Positions 56,974 to 64,000 of a stretch of 64,000 nucleotides of DNA are shown here, in pieces. The number at the start of each line of letters is the position of its first letter. Within the stretch, counting starts at the first letter, position 1. The translations under genes and the position numbers were made by a program. This DNA comes from Ciona savignyi (Eukaryota; Chordata; Ascidiacea; Phlebobranchia; Cionidae): assembly GCA_000149265.1 (NCBI GenBank), contig CH003046.1, positions 662,594-726,593 of the forward strand, given 5' to 3'. The notes beneath the pieces were generated by a model. That model ran no database searches and was not told the DNA's origin. It saw only the letters and a program-made list of their open reading frames with translations.

Positions 56974-57770
56974 CTATGAAAAATCCTGATCATTCACCGA
57001 ATTAGAACACGTACAATATGTGTGTCGTTTTGCTAAGCTTTTCTCGTTGTTCTTAAAATCTGGACCCACTAGTGTCCAGCCAAGAATTGTACGCACTGCA
57101 TCCGGCTCGTTTTCGTGACCCACGCGCTGTTCCAAGACTCTATGCGCAGCTTTGCAGCCGGCCCCAATGAGCAACTCCACGTGCTGATTTAATGTAGGAA
57201 ATGTTAGGCCATTTAGATGATCATATTTGCACACAACCTCGTCCGTCGGAATACTAGAACGCAGGTTCGGCAACTCGTCCACTGCGACGACCGTTGAAAT
57301 ATAAACCGAATCAACCTCGGAAATACCGCTCACACTAATCGAAACCAACGTACCCAACTCTCTACCACTACCGAACAGGCAACATCAACCGGGACGGAAG
57401 GACCGCATAAACCTATAAGCGATTCATTAAACCTTTCGTACAATATGAACTATCAGACCCCTCGTCCAAAAACGCATACGTCTTATGCTGCGAATTTTTT
57501 ATCGGCGCCCCACACCAATACCGGAACAACCTTTAGACGTACCTTGCATTCAGCGGGAGATTTGCCAACAGACGTGATTGATGAAGGTTTGGTTTCCACG
57601 GTTGGATGCAGCGTTGTATGATGCCGTTGTTCGCATTGGTGACAGTTTTGTGGACAATTGCAATTTTGAGCAGTGTGCCTCTTTCCTAGGCAATTGGTGC
57701 ATAATTGCAGAGACTTTACTTTTAACCACCGCTCCTTTGTATCACCGCGTCTATATTCTGAGCACCGCAT
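56974..57770 (-). pseudogene. BEL zinc knuckle and protease remnant
   Basis: 57770-57483 encodes CTNCLGKRHTAQNC and CHQCEQRHHTTLH, the BEL Gag zinc region. Just downstream the frame shows FLDEGSDSSYC, the BEL-type protease active-site region, then breaks; 57357-56974 keeps the protease C-terminal part (HVELLIGAGCKAAHR, RTILGWTLVGP). Confidence 0.82.
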
Positions 57771-58885
57771 GCTTTGATGAGCCTCTCCACAAAAAGCACA
57801 ACATGGCGATTTAGAGTAAACGTCTTCACTGGTCGCTTCTTTTCCTCGTCCCTAAGATTGTCGGATACCGCAGCGTTCGTCATGGATTTGGTCTGTACCG
57901 TAGATCCGAAATTGACTTTAGATCGATTTCTCGAAACTATTCGTCCCAGTGCATTACTCGCACACTCGACTTTTCCACGTACGAAATTTTCGATATGGTG
58001 GAATTTGACTTGACCACCCCCGTTTAAATGTCGCGACATGCTATCACTCAGTTGAGCTTGAAATGACCGAGGAAGTCGCTCGAATAGGGCTTCGGTTGTT
58101 TTAAAAGTGTCCAGGTCTGCTGCATAACCATGCTCTGTTAAGATGATCCTACTGTTTACCAAGTTTGTGAGAAAGTCGCTACGCGATTCTTCGGTATCCT
58201 TGATTATGGGTCCATGCAGATTGGTGTCCAAGTGCGCTCTAACTATCATATGTTTTCCGCCATATCGACTTTATAGTAACCCGAGCGCTTCTTCCAGTCC
58301 AGCCTCTGGTGGTGACATAAGAGCACATGATTGAATTAACCTCCTCGCCTTTCCGCTGCAAAGATCAATGAGGTAACGCAGTTTCATTGCTGGTTGGGTC
58401 AACTGGTTCGCTATGGTTTTCTTGAACTGAAAGTAGTGCAACGGGTCGCCCTCAAACTTTGGATCTACGCGCCTTGGCAACGAAACTCCCTGCCGAATGA
58501 TCGAGTTACCTTCCTGGATTGCCCCGATTAAGGCAGAAAAGCCGGACCCGTCGGCGACCACATCTCCCGATGCATCATGTTGTTTACCGGCCCCGGCCAA
58601 GTTGTGAACCGATGTCGGTGCCGCTTCTCGATCAGAGTTCGTGTCTATGTTAGCCAACCAATCGCTTACACTTTGCCCAGAAGCGTCACTGACATTGCGC
58701 AAGTCGAATTCTCGTTTTGATCGCAGCTCCACTGCTTGCTGCTTTGACCGCGCATGGTCCAGCTCGAGTCTCCGCATTTCAAGTTCGGCCTCTTGTTCTC
58801 GCATTTTTGCCTCCAAACGAAGCAACTCATGTTGCCGCTCATCCTTTCTCCAACCAGACCAACTGCGAACGCTTCTATGCGACAT
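57722..58885 (-). pseudogene. BEL gag, frameshifted
   Basis: 58885-58271 begins MSHRSVRSWSGWRK, has a charged coiled-coil-like segment (ELLRLEAKMREQEAELEMRR) and the Gag core (FEGDPLHYFQFKKTI). The frame breaks at about 58260-58272 and resumes at 58249-57722 (FLTNLVNSRIILTEHGYAAD). Confidence 0.82.
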
Positions 58886-59225
58886 TATAACGAACCACTA
58901 CCGAAAAACGCTCGTACTAACAAATTTAATTAACCACAAATGAATTACCAAAAATCTGAACCAAGAATAACCTCAACAATTTATCGCGCACGGTCTGAAA
59001 TCACCGAACTCCACTAAACAATCCGAAATTACACACGGCGCCTTACCGAAAAACACAGAACTCACCGGAACTCGAACCAACGACGCCGCACTAATTACCG
59101 GAACCTCCTGAACACCACGAAACGACCGAAACGACAACCGCTGAGAAAATTATTGGAAATAACTCGAACCTAAAAAAAGAACTTACCGAATAAAGCTACA
59201 AACTCAATATTATTGGAAAATTCAA
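58886..59225 (-). other. 5' leader of the second BEL element
   Basis: Non-coding between the 5' LTR and gag. I could not identify a convincing primer-binding site. Confidence 0.6.
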
Positions 59226-59686
59226 TGTAACCGACAAACGGTCACATTCATAACTAAACAACTCCTAATTAGAACAACCAATTAACAACTTGAGACAATT
59301 TAATAACAAAAAAACGGCGGCAAGGCGAACTGGAAAAATGAAAATTTGGCAACAAAATTTGGCTTTGAAATGGGGGAAATGTAAGGGGGAAGGGGATAGG
59401 TTTTCTAATACTGAAGTACTGAGGTATGCAGCTGTAAAATAAATATAAGTTAGTAAGCCACCACTACTACAAATAAAACTGCAATAAAAAATAGGAAAAA
59501 CAAACTACTGCACCGAAACCAACTATAACTGTCAACTGAACGAATGTAGAACTGAAGGACGAACTAACAAAACGGAAAGCGAGAAATTAAGGAATTTAAA
59601 TTAAAGTGTGCAGCGTTTGACGCACTGGCATGCGAGGACCACGTTTGGAGTGCCGTATAATGATTTGGGTGACTCTGTAGTTAACA
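59226..59686 (-). repeat. 5' LTR of the second BEL element
   Basis: 461 bp with the same ends as 54202-54618. Confidence 0.93.
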
Positions 59687-59927
59687 ACATGTATAAATTA
59701 ATAAGGAATTTATTTCAATTAGAACAAATATGTAGCCACCCTGTTACTTTCGCGGGTGAAGTAACGGGTTGCTTAGGTTTGAAAATAACTCGTATCGATA
59801 AATGAACAGACAGTTTGTGTCCTCGAATTATAATTTGCAATCAGGGTTAAAACGGTTGCAGATACGGAACGAAGGATTGCAGGGACGATACGGAACGGAA
59901 AGTTGTTGGGACGATAGAGGGAAGATA

Positions 59928-60215
59928 GGATAGGATGTGAATGGGAAAACCTAGGGGGTTAACACACGGGCAATCGTCAGATCACCTCGCGCCCACCGTC
60001 GGGTTACCGGAGCTTTTGCAGTCAGTGTGTTGTATATGATAGACACATTCCTTCAATTTGGTAGAACCCATTAATCCGCTGGATTCAGGCAATGTCCGTT
60101 AAGTACCTTGCCCAATGACACAAACGACTAGCTAGCGACCAGTTTCGCACCTGCAACCTTTCGATTAAAAGGCAACGCACTTAACCGCTAGACCAACCGG
60201 CCGGACTAAGATACG
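59928..60215 (-). mobile_element. SINE family 1, full-length (minus)
   Basis: Tail gataggataggatgtgaatg, core cgcccaccgtcgggttaccg, ttgcccaatgacacaaacga, head cgctagaccaaccggccgg. The best-preserved copy. Confidence 0.88.
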
Positions 60216-60446
60216 AATCAATAATTAATGGGTATACGTATAAAATAGTAAACATGACACTGACCAAACTTTGGCTTTAAAACCGGAACGGAAAAATACG
60301 GTATCGAAGAAAATTACTGTGCTGCTGTCTGTACTGTGACTAAATCAAAAAGAAAGCATGTTCGAACACGCGATCGGGTATAGATATTGGAACACAAACT
60401 CCCATTGTGATGTAATTGGTAATTTATTATAGACATCAATAAAACA

Positions 60447-60614
60447 TTAATGGGTCCAGATATCGTACACACCCAATACCCACCTTCGGTCATTCTCCTG
60501 TACCCATAACTTAACTACAAGCAAAAGGAATTAATGGGTCCAGATATCGTACACACCCAATACCCACCTTCGGTCATTCTCCTGTACCCATAACTTAACT
60601 ACAAGCAAAGGGAA
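60447..60614. repeat. 84-bp tandem duplication
   Basis: Two almost identical 84-bp units beginning attaatgggtccagatatcg. Confidence 0.92.
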
Positions 60615-61734
60615 AAGAAAGAAATATCCAAGTCTGTTGCATATTAAGTGTATAACGGTATATTTAGTTGTATTCCATTAAAAACTAGAGAGTGCCACCA
60701 TTATTGTAAAGAATCACTTTGACTGAATGTTTCTTCATACAGAAACGATCGGTTCCTGGTTATCTAATCACTCTTGGTATAAATTATAAAACAGTAAAAC
60801 ATTTGTTTCTGCAGCAGAAACTAATGGGTTTCCGAGTTACATATCCAAACCTAATATACAGTACATGTTTTTTGAATAAATATTTTAATAGGTATTGGAT
60901 GTCTACATATTTGTTTAAATTGAAATAAATTGTCTATCAATTTATACATTTGTTTTTCACATTTATTTTATATATATATCCACCATGCTTTAATTTTTAT
61001 TTTTTTTTTAAAAACACACGCTTGTTATAACGATATTTCGGCAAATATATTATTTACTCGACTGTACATAAAACAATCATAAGAGTACATTATTTATACA
61101 TTAGGTTTGGAGGCCACGTCCGACTATACCTGTACTAAATAATTATATTGATTACAGACTTGTTTTATTGACTCTCGTTTTTCCCGTTTCCATTTTTTAT
61201 AAAAGGTCTACGCGTTTACATCGTGGAGAAAAATATTAGGCCTAAACTAAACCGGCAATAATAAGTTGATATGGTTGAAGCATCATCAAAAACTGACCGT
61301 TTTGTTGTTTAAAATCGTCCCTTAGGTGGAGCCAATAAGCTGTATCTCTACTTCACATATGACGTTGCGTCATAATGTCCATAGTCACTGGAGACAAGGC
61401 ATTGCGTTACTTAATGACATGAATGAGCTAGCAACTGGTTTCTAACTCATACAGTTCTAAGCTTCTGGCTATATTTAAGCTAAGGTTTGTAAAAATCAAA
61501 ACCAAATATAGTGATGGTGTTTCCTTTTATTCCGGTAATCATTAAGGAGCCGGTCGAATTAATCTGAAAAAAACAACACTCCTTATACAATATACTGAAC
61601 ATTCACGTAATGTATGTAAAGGAAGGTATAATATCGGATGGCAGGATAGGAAATATGAGTTCGCTACAGATATTACCAGCGTGAATGAAAATACGGGTTT
61701 CACTTGGCATTTATTGTCCGCTCTCTTCGGAATT
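60615..61734. other. Non-coding, with a MITE end fragment
   Basis: 60684 carries ctagagagtgccaccat and a diverged MITE head. Otherwise AT-rich with no gene recognised. Confidence 0.55.
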
Positions 61735-61990
61735 TTGATTCTTTTTTGCGTCACGCTGGTCACAGGTATGTCATGTCGCCAGGTTATTGGCGTGAAGGAG
61801 TTATCCAATGAGGTTGAAACTTTGGGGAATTTTAACTGGCTTTTCGTTGTTTTGCAACGACCTTTAATTTTGCAAAAAAAACAAGGGAAGCTCTATCGGA
61901 AAAAATGTAAAATAAGGCCTGTTTTAAGCATTTCTAGCGTTATCGCCGATATTTCCGGATTGGAAAACAATATTTTCTTGCAAGTTGAAG
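61735..61990 (+). repeat. Dispersed repeat (plus orientation)
   Basis: Includes gcgtcacgctggtcacagg and gcaacgacctttaattttgc; inverse of 23500-23800 and 47751-48061. It makes a 112-codon frame open by chance. Confidence 0.7.
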
Positions 61991-62198
61991 GTTCCATTAG
62001 TTTTTTTATATATAAATGAAAAAACATCTTAAACAAAACTAAATGCAAATAATATCAAACTTAACGTTAATGAAACATACACCTCAGTTTGATAAGTTTT
62101 CAAAGAAAATACTTCCCAATTTTGATAAAACATAGAAACAAAAAACTTACACAAAATCAATGTCACGCAGTAACAAAGGCAATGCAGTAACTCAAAAA

Positions 62199-62547
62199 CT
62201 AACCATAATCGTCACTTTCGGCTTGCTTAAAGACATTCTCATCTGAAATAAACATCATTGTGTACACGTGAGATTATCTCAAAAATAGCTTCGATAATTC
62301 TTACATATATAATATAAATAAATTCGTACATAGTTTTCCAAAGAGTCTTATGATTTCTTACAAAAATCTCTCAACAAGTTTTAGGGAATCTTACAATGAA
62401 TGTGGATATAATACCTGGGAATAAATTCCAGCGTCTTCGTCGATCGCTACGACGACGTCGCATCTCTATAACCCATCTAGCAGCATCTACATCTGTGGAC
62501 ATCACAAAGATCACGAGCGCAATCAACAGAAGCAGCGACTTGTTCAT
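62199..62547 (-). CDS. Short secreted peptide precursor, 58 aa, Arg-rich then acidic
   Basis: Two coding exons: 62547-62415 and 62242-62199, phase 1, donor CAG|GTATTA and a strong acceptor TTTATTTCAG. Exon 1 encodes a signal peptide (MNKSLLLLIALVIFVMSTDV, then DA) and a basic stretch ARWVIEMRRRRSDRRRRWN. Exon 2 is acidic, DENVFKQAESDDYG, then TAG. A consensus acceptor (GTTTAACAG) sits directly before the ATG, so a 5' UTR intron is likely (donor near 62606). The mature peptide would be about 36 residues, eight or more of them Arg, and ends in Gly, a possible amidation donor. I do not recognise the family; antimicrobial or signalling roles are guesses. Confidence 0.55.
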
Positions 62548-64000
62548 CTGTTAAACAAAACTCATATAACCCATCACTATTATAAGCATTACACGCACAC
62601 AACCTTTAAAATCAAACTGACTTGAATTTTGCGTTGTACGATGGTAAATATACAGTCGACTGTTGATTCTGCGAAAAACAAACGTAATTTCTTGGAAGAA
62701 TCAACCACGGATAGGAATCAGTATATGTGGTCTTACTGACTGTAGTAGTTGGAACCTTCATTTGAAGGAAACTGCGATGCACAAACTCGTTGCTGCAAAT
62801 CGTGCGAAACAAAACGCGCTAAATGCTGTGCAACTCTTGTGAAGATTCGGTGGTTTATATCAAAGCCAAGTTAGCGACGAGTGTTCATATGGATTATTCA
62901 TAGCTTAGTGTTTAATCTCATTCATATAAAACCTGAGAATCCTCAATATGTTTCTGCAAGCAAAAATGTTTGAATCAAGCAGTCTAGTTGTAATTGAATG
63001 AGCATTGGTGGTTTACAGTTCAATAAACATTTAGTTATTTAAATAAGACTAACGACGTATATCAGTCATTTGATACCCTATTTTTACAAAAAATTAAGAT
63101 GTCTTATTTGTGGAAATCGGATCGGGTAAACTCGAGTAATAGGCCACGAAATGTTACTCGGTGGTTAAACAAATTTTGTTCTTTTTTAATTAAAATCGGT
63201 TGTAGTGCTTCATAGACAGCACAATACAACAAGCATTTGTTTATACTTGCACTAGATACGACCTGAAGCTCCCAAGCCACTAAGACTCCAAAAAATGACT
63301 CCACAAATCCGAGCTCCGTAACGAAAGGTTGATTCATTTTTGATTACACGCGAGCATCACAGTCGAATTTACAAAGCTGGTGAATAAAGTCGACTGAACT
63401 ACTAGTGATAGTATACATAGTTCTTGGCTGATATATCTTAAAAGCGTTAAAACTCTCAGCGTTAAAAATTGCGGTTTCAACGATAAAGTTACTGCTTCAA
63501 TATTTAGTTTTACAATGTTACCAGCTCTGGTGTTCAGGCTAAAGCGATACTTTAGCTTAAACTACTCTATATTTTTCAACGATAAGGCGTTATATTACAT
63601 ACAGTGCACATTGACATTAGCGAATTACTATACACCTGGTTACTATTTACTCTTGGTCTAACAAAGTGTAAAACGTTTGTTTGTGTAGTTATGTAGTAAA
63701 AACTTCCAAATACCAATCCAAACTTGTTTAAACAAAATCCAATTTTAAACAGGAGGAATAGGTTCACTAATTAACGTTTCAGACTGTAAAAGTACAAGAT
63801 ATTGGCTTTAAATCCGAAAAAAAAACATATTGATTTTATTCCGTTTTTTTCTTTGTTTTTCTTTTGTATATGATTGTTACAGCAGCTAAGAAAATAAAAG
63901 AAAACCCGTCCATTCTTTGGTCACTTAAAGTTATTTGGTGTCATAATCTGGTAAGTAAATAAAACTTTCAATTGTGACCAGATCTCCCATTTATCAAACT
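62548..64000. other. No supported gene
   Basis: Contains the probable 5' UTR and promoter of the peptide gene (a TATA-like gtatatttacc on the minus strand near 62650) and otherwise AT-rich sequence. A 77-codon minus frame at 63104-63337 has no recognisable domain and no clear splice context. Confidence 0.5.

Larger units (their letters stand above)
54202..59686 (-). mobile_element. BEL/Pao LTR retrotransposon with internal deletion
   Basis: 5.5-kb element on the minus strand. LTRs at 54202-54618 and 59226-59686. Flanking 5-mers acaag and acatg agree at 4 of 5, a plausible target duplication. Gag, zinc knuckle, protease remnant, a deleted RT, RNase H fragment and integrase are recognisable, all with frameshifts. 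Non-autonomous. Confidence 0.92.

Noticed and set aside
61681-62019. 112-codon plus-strand frame with a hydrophobic start and a good GT donor
   Set aside because: Most of it coincides with a dispersed repeat also found at 23500-23800 and 47751-48061.

Overview
This is AT-rich animal genomic DNA. It has spliced genes with GT-AG introns, tRNA-derived SINEs, several MITE families, Ty3/gypsy and BEL/Pao LTR elements, and two assembly gaps (37489-37632 and 47651-47750). The gene types and the repeat style suggest an invertebrate deuterostome, most likely a Ciona-like tunicate; that is inference, and nothing here fixes the species.

Layout. 1-6295: a 21-bp minisatellite split by a nearly complete Ty3/gypsy element (661-4817, minus strand). 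6474-8914: 3' exons of an adhesion-type GPCR (TM4 to tail); its upstream part is not visible. 9-12.4 kb: SINEs and a MITE built of ~333-bp tandem subunits. 12.97-16.69 kb: a 5'-truncated BEL/Pao element. 16.7-53.9 kb: a complex duplicated block. Segment A (~16.7-34.85 kb) and segment B (~34.6-53.9 kb) share a GNAT acetyltransferase gene (minus strand), an LDLa-repeat 7TM receptor, a secreted lectin-like gene family, and a small secreted cysteine-rich protein gene, each interleaved with different transposon insertions. 54.2-59.7 kb: a second, internally deleted BEL/Pao element with both LTRs. 59.7-64 kb: SINEs, repeats and a short secreted peptide gene on the minus strand (62199-62547) that falls below usual ORF size limits.

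The duplicates have decayed differently. The LDLa-7TM receptor is intact in B (43369-46941, 1007 aa) but truncated and frameshifted in A (20386-22825). The small cysteine-rich protein is intact in A (32953-33837, 108 aa) but stopped in B. All lectin-like copies in the window look broken. GNAT exons lie across the A/B junction. Each outer end of the block runs into a BEL element. The block is either a real tandem segmental duplication with heavy transposon turnover or two divergent haplotypes joined in the assembly. The order is not fully collinear, which mildly favours a real rearranged duplication.

The most interesting items are the receptor with about eleven LDLa modules fused directly to a relaxin-receptor-like 7TM with no leucine-rich repeats, the two small secreted protein genes, and the MITE family with nested subunits.
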